From HXMU1420-2 sp040830545 (GTDB taxonomy: Bacteria; Pseudomonadota; Alphaproteobacteria; Rhodobacterales; Rhodobacteraceae), in contig JBFOMB010000010.1 of NCBI GenBank assembly GCA_040830545.1, positions 1 to 59,911 of the forward strand: DNA of 59,911 nucleotides. Reading direction: 5' to 3'. The position numbers and the translations under genes are program-made. This document shows positions 41,197 through 49,632 of the stretch, in pieces. Numbering within the stretch: position 1 is the stretch's first letter; each line of letters begins with the position of its first letter. The notes below the pieces were generated by a model. It did no database searches and was not told the DNA's origin. It was given only the letters and a program-made list of their open reading frames with translations.

Positions 41197-41916
41197 ATGG
41201 AAACCGCCGCCTACACATCTCTGTCACGGCAGGTTGGTCTGGCCCGGGAATTACAGGTTGTCGCCAACAATCTGGCCAATTCCGTGACCACAGGCTACCG
41301 GCAGGAGGGCCTGGTGTTTTCGGAGTTCGTACACGATTCCGGCTCCGTCGGGTCTGACTTGTCGATGACCCGCGCTGCCGCGCGAAACACGTCACTGGAT
41401 CAGGGCACACTTACCGAAACCGAAGGACGGTTGGATCTCGCCATTGAGGGCGAGGGGTTCTTTCAAATTGAAACTGATCGAGGGCCACGCTTGACGCGCG
41501 CCGGATCGTTTTCCAGCGATGTCAATGGCGCGCTGCTGACACCGGATGGTGGGCGAGTTATGGACGATGGTGGCGCGCCAGTCTTTGTTCCAGCGGGTGT
41601 GGATGTCCACATCGCATCGGACGGGACAATCAGCGCAGATGGTCAGCCACTGGGGCGCATTGGCCTGTTCCTGCCTGTGGATCGCAACGATCTACATCGA
41701 GAAGACGGGGTTCTGTTCCGGACCAACAGTGGAGTAGAGCCGGTTGATAACCCAATGATCCGTCAGGGTTTTCTGGAAGGCAGCAATGTAAACGCTGTGC
41801 TTCAGATTGCGCGCCTCGTCGAGATTCAGCGTGCTTATGAAATGGGTCAGTCGTTTTTGGATGCAGAAGATCAACGCATCCGGGAATCCGTCAAAACCCT
41901 GATCCGATCAACGTGA
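41197..41916 (+). CDS. flgF: Flagellar basal-body rod protein FlgF
   Basis: The 239-residue protein has the N-terminal rod motif RELQVVANNLANSVTTGYRQEGLVFSEFV (about 17-45), a central FlgG-like domain with LDLAIEGEGFFQIET, and the C-terminal VNAVLQIARLVEIQRAYEMGQSFLDAEDQRIRESV. Order before flgG and the somewhat divergent ends identify it as FlgF, a distal-proximal rod component. Confidence 0.94.
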   Translation: METAAYTSLSRQVGLARELQVVANNLANSVTTGYRQEGLVFSEFVHDSGSVGSDLSMTRAAARNTSLDQGTLTETEGRLDLAIEGEGFFQIETDRGPRLTRAGSFSSDVNGALLTPDGGRVMDDGGAPVFVPAGVDVHIASDGTISADGQPLGRIGLFLPVDRNDLHREDGVLFRTNSGVEPVDNPMIRQGFLEGSNVNAVLQIARLVEIQRAYEMGQSFLDAEDQRIRESVKTLIRST

Positions 41917-41931
41917 CATAGGAGTATTGAA

Positions 41932-42717
41932 ATGCGCGCTCTCAAAATTGCAGCAACCGGTATGACGGCTCAGCAAATGCGGGTCGAAACGATTTCAAAC
42001 AACCTCGCGAACATGAACACAACTGGGTACAACGCCCGCCGGGCGGAGTTCTCGGATCTGCACTACCAGCAGGTGTCGAGGGCGGGCACGGTCAACGCGG
42101 CGGACGGAACCGTGCTGCCGACCGGTGTTCAACTGGGCCTGGGCGTGCGACCTTCAGCGGTCAGTATCCATTTGGCTCAAGGGGCCCTTTCGGCCACCGG
42201 AAATGACTTGGATATCGCCATCGACGGGCGCGGGTTCCTGGAAGTAACGTTGCCATCCGGACAGTCCGCATACACGCGCGATGGCAGCCTGAAGCGCTCG
42301 GCGGACGGGCTGATCGTTACATCTGATGGGTTCCCCGTGGCACCGGACATCACCATCCCAACAGACGCGCGGAGCATTTCGATCAACGCAGACGGCGAAG
42401 TTTATGCCTATTTCAGCGACTCCAGTGAAGGGCAGCAATTGGGTCAGTTTACACTGGCCTCGTTTACCAATGCGAAGGGCCTTGAAGCGCTGGGTAGCAA
42501 TCTGTTTGGGGAAACCGAGGCATCCGGCGCGCCGCTGATCGCCTCTCCGGGGGAGGACGGGTTGGGCACAATCCGGCAGGGCTATCTGGAAGACAGCTCG
42601 GTTGATGCGGTGCGCGAAGTCACCGAATTGATCGAGGCGCAGCGTGGGTACGAAATGAACGCCAAAGTAATATCCGCTGCTGATCAGATGATGGCCGCCA
42701 CGGCGCAGGTCCGCTAA
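41932..42717 (+). CDS. flgG: Flagellar distal rod protein FlgG
   Basis: The 261-residue protein starts MRALKIAATGMTAQQMRVETISNNLANMNTTGYNARRAEFSDLHYQQ, the canonical FlgG N-terminus, and includes the FlgG-specific DLHYQQV segment linked to distal-rod stiffness. The C-terminus QGYLEDSSVDAVREVTELIEAQRGYEMNAKVI is conserved. AGGAG precedes the ATG. Its stop shares one base with the flgA start (TAATG). Confidence 0.96.
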   Translation: MRALKIAATGMTAQQMRVETISNNLANMNTTGYNARRAEFSDLHYQQVSRAGTVNAADGTVLPTGVQLGLGVRPSAVSIHLAQGALSATGNDLDIAIDGRGFLEVTLPSGQSAYTRDGSLKRSADGLIVTSDGFPVAPDITIPTDARSISINADGEVYAYFSDSSEGQQLGQFTLASFTNAKGLEALGSNLFGETEASGAPLIASPGEDGLGTIRQGYLEDSSVDAVREVTELIEAQRGYEMNAKVISAADQMMAATAQVR

Positions 42718-43118
42718 TGCGCGCCCTGTTGATCGCCGTTTCCGTTGCCGCGTCACCTGCAAGCGCCGATGTTTTTATGCCGACGCGGGTAATCCGCGCG
42801 AAGGAGGTTATTTCGGCCTCTGATGTGGAACGCAAAAGGTCGGAGTTGATTGGCGCGTCTGAAGTTGTGGGGCTTGAGGCGCGCATCACGCTTTACCCCA
42901 ATCGCCCCATTCGCATCGGTGACGTTGGCGAACCGGCGATGGTGGAGCGAAACCAGACCGTGACGTTGATCTACAAAACGGGAGGGCTACAAATCGTGAC
43001 CGAAGGCAGGGTGCTCACCCGTGGTGCGGTAGGGGAGCGGGTGCGTGTGATCAACCTTGCGTCCAAGATCTCTGTCACCGGCCGGATCAGAGAAGATGGT
43101 TGGATCGAGGTAAATTGA
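42717..43118 (+). CDS. flgA: Flagellar P-ring assembly protein FlgA (short form)
   Basis: The 133-residue protein has a short N-terminal signal-like segment (LLIAVSVAASPASA) and an SAF/FlgA domain with EVISASDVERKRSEL, ITLYPNRPIRIGDV and VTLIYKTGGLQI. FlgA is a periplasmic chaperone for FlgI (P-ring). Enteric FlgA is about 220 residues; the extra N-terminal domain is missing, as in many alphaproteobacteria. The flgI gene itself is not in the window. The stop overlaps the flgH start by one base. Confidence 0.88.
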   Translation: MRALLIAVSVAASPASADVFMPTRVIRAKEVISASDVERKRSELIGASEVVGLEARITLYPNRPIRIGDVGEPAMVERNQTVTLIYKTGGLQIVTEGRVLTRGAVGERVRVINLASKISVTGRIREDGWIEVN

Positions 43119-43849
43119 TGAAGAAGAATTGGGTAATCGTTGCCGGGCTGGTGCTTGGCACGGCCGCGTGTGGCCGCATTGACCATCTGGGGCGCGCGCC
43201 CAGTTTTTCCTCCAATACGGATGGGCCGGAACATGCAGCAATGCTGTATCCGGGGCTGCCGCTGATTGCAGAGGGACGGCAACCGGTAGACCGGTCATCG
43301 CTTTGGAGCGGGGGACAACGCTCCTTGTTGGGTGATCACCGGGCCAGTCGAAAAGGCGACATTCTGACCGTGGTCATTGAAATCGACGAAAAGGCAGAGA
43401 TCTCGAACGACACGGAACGCTCGCGCAACAGTTCAGAGGGTCTGGAACTGCCGCATCTGCTGGGTTTCCCACAGCGCATCCAGGGTGAGTTGCCGCCAGG
43501 CGCCTCACTTGAAGAAGCCATCGACCTCAGCTCCTCCAGCAGTTCTGCCGGCGAAGGGTCCGTCAAACGCAAGGAAAAACTTACCTTGAGGATTGCTGCG
43601 ACCGTTGTTGATGTCCTGCCCAACGGGGTGCTCAGCATCTCTGGATCGCAAGAGTTGCGGGTGAATTTCGAGCTGCGCGAGCTTTTGGTGAAGGGCTATG
43701 TCAGACCAGAGGACATATCGCGTCAAAACGAGATCACTTATGACAAAATTGGCGCTGCCCGAATTTCCTACGGCGGTCGTGGACAGATCACAGATGTGCA
43801 ACAGCCGCGATATGGACAGCAGATCCTCGATATTATCATGCCGTTCTAG
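43118..43849 (+). CDS. flgH: Flagellar L-ring protein FlgH
   Basis: The ATG overlapping the flgA stop gives 243 residues. The lipoprotein signal has lipobox LGTAAC with Cys18 for lipidation. Family blocks are SLWSGGQRSLLGDHRASRKGDILTVVIEIDEKAEISN, VLPNGVLSISGSQELRVNFE and the C-terminal RYGQQILDIIMPF. FlgH forms the outer-membrane L-ring around the rod. A Ser-rich patch (about 140-147) precedes the second beta domain. Confidence 0.95.
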   Translation: MKKNWVIVAGLVLGTAACGRIDHLGRAPSFSSNTDGPEHAAMLYPGLPLIAEGRQPVDRSSLWSGGQRSLLGDHRASRKGDILTVVIEIDEKAEISNDTERSRNSSEGLELPHLLGFPQRIQGELPPGASLEEAIDLSSSSSSAGEGSVKRKEKLTLRIAATVVDVLPNGVLSISGSQELRVNFELRELLVKGYVRPEDISRQNEITYDKIGAARISYGGRGQITDVQQPRYGQQILDIIMPF

Positions 43850-43858
43850 GAGATTACC

Positions 43859-44413
43859 ATGTTGATGAAAATTCTGCCGGTGGTGATGGGGCTCGTTGGC
43901 GTAGGGGCCGGGATTGGGGCAGGCAAAATGCTAACCCCCGGAGACTCGCATGCGGCTGAGGCGAAGGCAGACGATCATGGCGCCAAGAAGAAGGCCGACA
44001 AGGATCACGCGAAAGCCGACAAGAAGAATGACAAGGCAAAGGGCAAGAAGGCCGATCAAGGGCACGGTGACGATGGTTATGGCATTCCCGAGCAGGCCTA
44101 TGTCAAAATGGCCAATCAGTTTGTGATCCCCATAGTGGAACGGGAACGTGTTGCCTCGATGGTTGTGCTATCTCTCAGCCTGGAGGTGCAGCCGGGTACG
44201 GAAGAACAGATCTATGCGTTGGAACCGAAGCTGCGAGACTCGTTCCTTCAGGTTTTGTTTGATCATGCCAATATGGGTGGGTTTCAGGGAAACTTCACGA
44301 CTTCCGAAATGATGGATGTCCTTCGTGGTTCTTTGCATGACATTGCCGAGAAAGAACTGGGAGATGCCATCGAAGGGGTGCTGATCCAAGATATCGTGAG
44401 GCAGGACGTCTGA
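43859..44413 (+). CDS. FliL-like flagellar basal-body-associated protein, second copy
   Basis: The 184-residue protein has one N-terminal hydrophobic segment (about 4-25, ILPVVMGLVGVGAGIGAG), then a very charged Lys/Asp/Ala/His linker (about 36-72) and a FliL/stomatin-like domain with VIPIVERERVASMVVLSLSLEV (about 88-108) and LRDSFLQVLFDHANMGGF. FliL proteins stabilise the stator around the MS-ring and aid motor torque. The window also has a typical fliL at 53835, so this is a divergent paralogue. TAGGAG precedes the ATG. Confidence 0.8.
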   Translation: MLMKILPVVMGLVGVGAGIGAGKMLTPGDSHAAEAKADDHGAKKKADKDHAKADKKNDKAKGKKADQGHGDDGYGIPEQAYVKMANQFVIPIVERERVASMVVLSLSLEVQPGTEEQIYALEPKLRDSFLQVLFDHANMGGFQGNFTTSEMMDVLRGSLHDIAEKELGDAIEGVLIQDIVRQDV

Positions 44414-44494
44414 ACGGATTTTCCTGCCGCCCGCATTGACAACTGACGTCGGCGCGACTGTAGCAATCCGGGCGGTCGCGTCATTCGTTTCCGA

Positions 44495-44860
44495 TCAAGA
44501 AGCCTGATTTTCTGTTCGCAATTGCGTCTCGAGCATCGCGAGGGCTTCACGTTGGCCAAACGCCCGCCGAACCTTTTCCATTTCTTTGGCTTTACGGGCC
44601 AATAGCCGCGCAAGCTCTGCGTTCAATTCGGTCAACCGACGTTCCAACCACATCCGCCAGGCGGTTTCCGCTCCGGTTGCCTGCATCGCGAACCCAAGTT
44701 CGGTGCTGCCTGTGGGCGCTTGCGCACGGGATTCATTGAGCCGGACAATAGCCCGACGTAGTTTACCCTCTTCCGTCAGAATGTCAGAAATCGCGCGCAG
44801 TTCCTTCTGGTACACAGCATCAGAAACCGTCAGAAGCGGTGCGATGTCGTCGGCCTTCAT
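44495..44860 (-). CDS. FliJ-sized coiled-coil flagellar protein (candidate FliJ)
   Basis: The 121-residue protein is mostly helical with heptad-like stretches: KELRAISDILTEEGKLRRAIVRLNESRAQ (about 19-47) and WLERRLTELNAELARLLARKAKEMEKVRRAFGQREAL (about 72-108). FliJ is a 120-150-residue antiparallel coiled coil that couples FliI to FlhA. FliJ normally follows fliI; here the gene is coupled to flhB (ATGA) instead. I do not recognise a diagnostic motif, so FliJ is a structural guess; a general flagellar chaperone is possible. Confidence 0.5.
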   Translation of the reverse strand: MKADDIAPLLTVSDAVYQKELRAISDILTEEGKLRRAIVRLNESRAQAPTGSTELGFAMQATGAETAWRMWLERRLTELNAELARLLARKAKEMEKVRRAFGQREALAMLETQLRTENQAS

Positions 44861-45948
44861 GTGACCCGTCCCTTGGCTTTTTGGCGCATCTGATCGGCGA
44901 ACTGGATGGCTATTGCGACGGCTGCATATTGTGCTTCGTCGATTTCGGAACCGATATGAACCGTGGCATATAGCGCACGTGCGGTCGGCGGATCGCGGTG
45001 AATGGGCACACCGGCCTCGATTGCAGTTTCTCTGATGCGAGCTGCGGTTTCATCAACACCCTTGGCGACGCAAACCGGGGCCGATCCAGGGGCGCGACTC
45101 CACTTCAGAGCAACGGCATAGTGGGTTGGGTTGACCACGATCACATCCGCACTTGGGACGTCAGCAATCATTTGGTTTCGCGCGATTTCCTGACCTCGCT
45201 GGCGCCGCGTTTGTTTCAAATGCGGATCGCCTTCGGACGACTTGGTTTCGTCAAGGATTTCCTGACGCGTCATCATGTTTCGCCTGCGCAGTTCGAAGTA
45301 CGGCCAGACGGCGTCGATCCCGCCGATGGCGAGGGCGATAATGACCGCCTGACCCATGAAACGCATCGTAAGAGACCCCAGGCGGGACACGGATACGGCA
45401 GCATCCATGCTCGACAAAGCCAAAATCTCTTCCAGATTGTTGTTGAAAAACAGAGCAAGCCCGGCAGAAAACAGCAGCAGCTTGGCGAAGCTCTTGGAAA
45501 ACTCGAAAAGACCGTTGCGCCCGAACTTTTGCTTTGCGTTGGCGATGGGCGAGATCTTGGACAGCTTGGGTTTGAGTTTGGACGGAGCGAAAACGAATGC
45601 GCGCTGCGCGAAAATCGATAAAATTACGGCGAGCGCAGGCACCAGGAACCATGGCAACGTGGACTGAACGCTGTGCAGGATCGTGCCGCGCAGTCGAACC
45701 TGGGAGGACAGGTCGAACACCTCTGCCGACAGCATATCTGGCCGGTCGATCAAGACCATCAGGCCGGAACCAAGCGATACGAGTGATGTCGACCCCAGTG
45801 CCGCGAACACAACCAACAGCCCAATGTAGCTTGCCGCGACAGACAGATCGGCTGACTTGGCCACGTCCCCTTTTTCCCGCGCTTGACGCAGTTTCTCTGG
45901 TGTCGGGTCAAAGGACTTTTCTGACTGGTCGGTGTCCTGAGCGCTCAT
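44857..45948 (-). CDS. flhB: Flagellar export switch protein FlhB
   Basis: The ATG at 45948 overlaps the fliR stop (ATGA) and gives 363 residues. An N-terminal SEKSFDPTPEKLRQAREKGDVAKSADL (about 9-35) is the FlhB signature, four hydrophobic segments follow, and the cytoplasmic domain has the self-cleavage motif NPTH at 273-276. Autocleavage between Asn and Pro and interaction with FliK switch the apparatus from rod/hook to filament substrates. A longer upstream frame is open but lies inside fliR. Confidence 0.96.
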   Translation of the reverse strand: MSAQDTDQSEKSFDPTPEKLRQAREKGDVAKSADLSVAASYIGLLVVFAALGSTSLVSLGSGLMVLIDRPDMLSAEVFDLSSQVRLRGTILHSVQSTLPWFLVPALAVILSIFAQRAFVFAPSKLKPKLSKISPIANAKQKFGRNGLFEFSKSFAKLLLFSAGLALFFNNNLEEILALSSMDAAVSVSRLGSLTMRFMGQAVIIALAIGGIDAVWPYFELRRRNMMTRQEILDETKSSEGDPHLKQTRRQRGQEIARNQMIADVPSADVIVVNPTHYAVALKWSRAPGSAPVCVAKGVDETAARIRETAIEAGVPIHRDPPTARALYATVHIGSEIDEAQYAAVAIAIQFADQMRQKAKGRVT

Positions 45949-46715
45949 GGGCGGACCCCCAATGATCCGCCAAGCAGTGTGTCCAGTGCGGTCTGCCAGT
46001 GCGTCAAAATGAAGGGCGCGCACAAAAACAGAAGGAACAGACCGCCGAAAGTTGTGAGCGGTGCGCCAACAAAAGCTACCATGAGTTGGGGCATGGCGCG
46101 ATTGATTACGCCCAGCGTTAGGTTGTAGATGAACGCAGCAACCGCAAACGGGGCCGCCAGGGAAAACGCCAACCTGAACGCGGCGGCGATGCGCGATACA
46201 CCCCAATCAGATAGCGCGGCGGCGTCAGGGAGTTGGCCGATTGGGAACAAAACGTAGCTGGCAACGATAAAATGCACGGCTTTGACGTGCAGCCCCAGTG
46301 TTACAGCCAATGCCAGTCCAGCGATAACCAACAGATTGCTCATCGCAGGAACAGGTTCGACCGTGACACCGGCCACCTGGGCGAGTGAGGTGCTTTGCGC
46401 GGCGATGGTGCCTGCGGTTTGCAGCACGATGACAAACAGGCGCAACGACAATCCAAGTGCCAGACCGATCAGGATTTCAGACCAGATGACATGCAGCGCA
46501 TCAACTGGGGTGGCGGGGGTGAGACTCGCCGGAGCGGCTGGCGCAACCAGCAAAGTGAAGCCCAACGCCAGCATGATTTTTACCCGAGCCGGGACGGTCA
46601 TTTCGCCGAACGCGGGCAGCATGGCCACGATCGCGCTGGTGCGGAGAAATACAGCGAAAATCGCCCATGCCCCGCTTGCCGCAATTGCCGTGATATCCGA
46701 AAACAGAACGGTCAA
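45945..46715 (-). CDS. fliR: Flagellar export gate protein FliR
   Basis: A TTG start in a TTGA overlap with flhA gives 256 residues. Six hydrophobic segments are visible, with the family blocks ARVKIMLALGFTLLVAP, SEILIGLALGLSLRLFVIVLQTAGTIAAQ and INRAMPQLMVAFVGAP. FliR joins FliP and FliQ in the export gate. It lies between flhA and flhB, the usual alphaproteobacterial order. Confidence 0.94.
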   Translation of the reverse strand: MTVLFSDITAIAASGAWAIFAVFLRTSAIVAMLPAFGEMTVPARVKIMLALGFTLLVAPAAPASLTPATPVDALHVIWSEILIGLALGLSLRLFVIVLQTAGTIAAQSTSLAQVAGVTVEPVPAMSNLLVIAGLALAVTLGLHVKAVHFIVASYVLFPIGQLPDAAALSDWGVSRIAAAFRLAFSLAAPFAVAAFIYNLTLGVINRAMPQLMVAFVGAPLTTFGGLFLLFLCAPFILTHWQTALDTLLGGSLGVRP

Positions 46716-48796
46716 GCGGCCACTGTGCCAACCAGGGCGGGCCTGGCATCCAATCCGATTTCTTCGAAAGAAAACACCGGCGTATCCAGTCGCCTTGCCT
46801 GTAGTACCGTTCGTAGAAAACGCCTCCGCCGCATGGTTGTCACAAGTGCTGCTGCGTAGCCGGTTTCAGCAACCGAAGTTATGGTGTCCGAAAGCTTGTC
46901 AGATAACCGGTTGAACATCTCGGGCGGGAGCGCAACATCCAGACCACTGCCTTGCGTATCAATCTGATGCGCTGCGAATGTATCCTCCCACTCCGGCGCC
47001 AATTGGATCAGCGGCAGGCTGCCATCGTCGCGTTTCAGGCTCGAGACGAGCTGGAACCCAAGTCTTTGCCTGACATGTTCGCAAATCGCCTCGGGTTGGG
47101 TCGAGGTCAACCGCGCCTCGGCTGTGGCTTCGAGGATCAGGGGAAGGTTACGGATCGACACTTTTTCGTCTAGCAGCAATCGCAAGACTGCGTGGAGCGT
47201 ATCCATCGGAACGCGGTCCGGGATCAGTTCGTCCAACATTTTGCGGTTGGCCTCGGCTCTGATCGGATCTGACAGTTGCGTCAGTTCGCTCAACAGGCGA
47301 CGCAGGGATTTCAAGGTCAAAAGGCGGCCGAAATTTTCCTGCACCACTTCGAGCAGATGGGTCGCCAAAATCTCTGGTGGGGTAACGACGGTGGCTCCGG
47401 CCATTGACGCGGTTTCCTGGTCGGCAGCCGAAATCCAACGGGCCGGAGCGCCATATACTGGTTCTAACACATCCTGTCCGGCAGGCAGGGCATCCTGATT
47501 GTCCGGCAGCAACGCCAGAACCAGATCCGGATGCAACGCACCCCGCGCCGACTCGACCCCTTGGACATGAACCACGTAGGTCCCGGGCGGCAGACCCGGC
47601 TGGTCTGTCAGGCGAATGTCGGGCAGAATTAACCCAAACCGTGTCGCCACATGGTTGCGCATGTTTGCAATCCGCGCATCCAATCCCGTCCCAGGATCCA
47701 ACGCCATCGAAACGAGGTCCGCGGCGAATTCTACATGGACGTCATCCAGGTCCAGTACATCACCCAATGTCGGAGCATGTGCGGGGTCGGAGGCGACCTC
47801 ATCTTGGATGGCTTCTTTCTGACGTTCCTGTCGGCGATGCATCATTGCGGCAACCACCCCCAATGCAATTGCACCGGCCATGAAGGGAATAAACGGCAGG
47901 CCGGGCACCAGAGCGAACAGGGCCATCAGCCCGGCAACAGTCAGCAAAGCGCCGGGGTGGCGGGCCAACTGGTTGAAAACAGCGAGGTCTGTCGCGCCTT
48001 GCGCACCGCCTCGCGCCAGCAGAAGTGCAGCCGCAATTGACACGATGACCGCAGGGATCTGCGACACAAGCCCGTCACCAACTGTCAGAATCGCGTAGGT
48101 TTCCAGCGCGCTGCCCAACGGCATCTGATGCACAAACACACCCATGCACAGGCCCATCACCAAGTTTAGCAATGTGATCAAAAGACCGGCAACCGCGTCC
48201 CCTTTGACAAATTTTGACGCGCCATCGAGTGAACCAAAGAACGTGGTTTCCTGTTGTTCCAGGTGGCGCCTGTTCTTGGCCTCTTCATGCGAAATCGCGC
48301 CAGCGGACATATCACTGTCGATGGCGAGTTGTTTTCCCGGCATGCCATCCAAAGCGAAGCGCGCGCCAACCTCGGCCATGCGCGTGGCGCCCTTTGTGAT
48401 AACCATGAAATTCACGATCAGGAGAACCGCGAAAACAACCAGGCCCAGAAAAACACTCCCCCCCATCACGAATTGTGCAAAGCCTTCGATCACGCGTCCC
48501 GCTGCGTCTGGGCCGGTGTGGCCTTGGCCGATGATCAATTTGGTAGATGAGACATTGAGCGACAGGCGCAGCATCAAGCTGGCCAGCAGAATTGTAGGAA
48601 AGGCGGAGAAGTCCAGAGGTCGTTCGATGAAAAGCGTGATGGTGAAAACCAGGATAGCCAGTGCAAACGACGCAGCCAGCCCGATATCCAGCACCCACGC
48701 TGGCATCGGCAGGATCATCATCACAATGATGGCCAAAAGGGCCAGCGCCAGCAAGATGGTCGGACTGAACAGGGTTTTTATCGAAAAACTGGGCAC
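46712..48796 (-). CDS. flhA: Flagellar export gate protein FlhA
   Basis: A GTG start with TGAGGTAATTGG upstream gives 694 residues. The N-terminal half has about eight membrane segments and the conserved FHIPEP-type loop VRFALDGMPGKQLAIDSDMSAGAISHEEAKNRR (as ARFALDGMPGKQLAID). The cytoplasmic half forms the substrate/chaperone docking ring with ETASMAGATVVTPPEILATHLLEVVQ. FlhA is the major export gate subunit. Its ribosome site lies within the end of the sltF gene. Confidence 0.96.
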   Translation of the reverse strand: MPSFSIKTLFSPTILLALALLAIIVMMILPMPAWVLDIGLAASFALAILVFTITLFIERPLDFSAFPTILLASLMLRLSLNVSSTKLIIGQGHTGPDAAGRVIEGFAQFVMGGSVFLGLVVFAVLLIVNFMVITKGATRMAEVGARFALDGMPGKQLAIDSDMSAGAISHEEAKNRRHLEQQETTFFGSLDGASKFVKGDAVAGLLITLLNLVMGLCMGVFVHQMPLGSALETYAILTVGDGLVSQIPAVIVSIAAALLLARGGAQGATDLAVFNQLARHPGALLTVAGLMALFALVPGLPFIPFMAGAIALGVVAAMMHRRQERQKEAIQDEVASDPAHAPTLGDVLDLDDVHVEFAADLVSMALDPGTGLDARIANMRNHVATRFGLILPDIRLTDQPGLPPGTYVVHVQGVESARGALHPDLVLALLPDNQDALPAGQDVLEPVYGAPARWISAADQETASMAGATVVTPPEILATHLLEVVQENFGRLLTLKSLRRLLSELTQLSDPIRAEANRKMLDELIPDRVPMDTLHAVLRLLLDEKVSIRNLPLILEATAEARLTSTQPEAICEHVRQRLGFQLVSSLKRDDGSLPLIQLAPEWEDTFAAHQIDTQGSGLDVALPPEMFNRLSDKLSDTITSVAETGYAAALVTTMRRRRFLRTVLQARRLDTPVFSFEEIGLDARPALVGTVAA

Positions 48797-48800
48797 CCAA

Positions 48801-49550
48801 TTACCTCAATGAAATCAGGGGTGACGAAGGAACTGACGAAGCTGGCATCAGAGAGCCAAAGTTGGCCGCGCCACCAATTGCGCGCTGCGATGATGCAGTT
48901 TGAAACATCGGCGTACGCGCAGCCATGAATGGGCGTTGCGGTGCAGTTTCAGGGATGTTGGCATGGATACGTTTGAAGCGTTTCAGGTACCGGGCTGCCA
49001 GGTCATCTGTCTTTGAGTGATAAGCACCAACCGCTTCATCCCACGATCCATATTCACCAAAAAGTTCTGTCAGGAAGCGTGCCGCATAATGTGCATTTTG
49101 CCGGGGATCGAACATATCGTCCAATGACTGAAACGCTTGATGATGCCACTTGTAGTTGATTTGAAAACATCCAACATCAAAGCTCCGCGCGCCCGCCTTG
49201 AAGTGGCGAAACACATAGGCTCGTGCCGCGTCTTCGGTGTCAAACCACTTGCCCGCGCCTTCCATGTTGACTGTCCATGGCCACGGTTGGATTTCTCCAT
49301 TTACGGACCTTCCGGTTTCAGTTCGCGAAATGGCCATCAACACGGACAGTGGAACGTCGTGGGCGCGTGCTGCGCTTTCCGCGGCATGATCGCAAATCGC
49401 GGATGTCGCGTTGGCGATAGCTTTTGTAGCAAAAAGCGTTGCGGCAAGAGACCCGCAAATCGCGACGAGCGTATTAGTTGTCCAGAACAGAATACTCCGC
49501 CGTGTTCCGTAGCGACACGGGCCACTTGAGCCTGAATGTGATTGCGTCAT
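48801..49550 (-). CDS. sltF: SltF-like flagellar lytic transglycosylase
   Basis: The ATG at 49550 gives 249 residues; an ATG 17 codons upstream (49601) is less likely. An N-terminal hydrophobic segment (about 20-46) should be a signal peptide. The SLT catalytic domain has LSVLMAISRTETGR with the catalytic Glu, SFDVGCFQINYKWHHQAF and YAARFLTELFGEYGSWDEAVGAYHS. In Rhodobacter sphaeroides SltF is the peptidoglycan-cutting enzyme for the rod and partners with a muramidase-less FlgJ, exactly the situation here (flgJ at 34897). The tail after about 215 is low-complexity. Confidence 0.88.
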   Translation of the reverse strand: MTQSHSGSSGPCRYGTRRSILFWTTNTLVAICGSLAATLFATKAIANATSAICDHAAESAARAHDVPLSVLMAISRTETGRSVNGEIQPWPWTVNMEGAGKWFDTEDAARAYVFRHFKAGARSFDVGCFQINYKWHHQAFQSLDDMFDPRQNAHYAARFLTELFGEYGSWDEAVGAYHSKTDDLAARYLKRFKRIHANIPETAPQRPFMAARTPMFQTASSQRAIGGAANFGSLMPASSVPSSPLISLR

Positions 49551-49632
49551 GGCGTTCTGCCGTCCCGCTTGTCTTGCTGTTTGCCTTGAGGTTAAGTCCA
49601 AAGCCTTATGAACCAGTTACCGGGTATCAGGC

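Noticed and set aside
44427..44475. CCGCCCG/CGGGCGG pairing between the fliL-like gene and the candidate fliJ
   Set aside because: The loop is 35 bases, longer than a useful hairpin; likely chance in GC-rich sequence.
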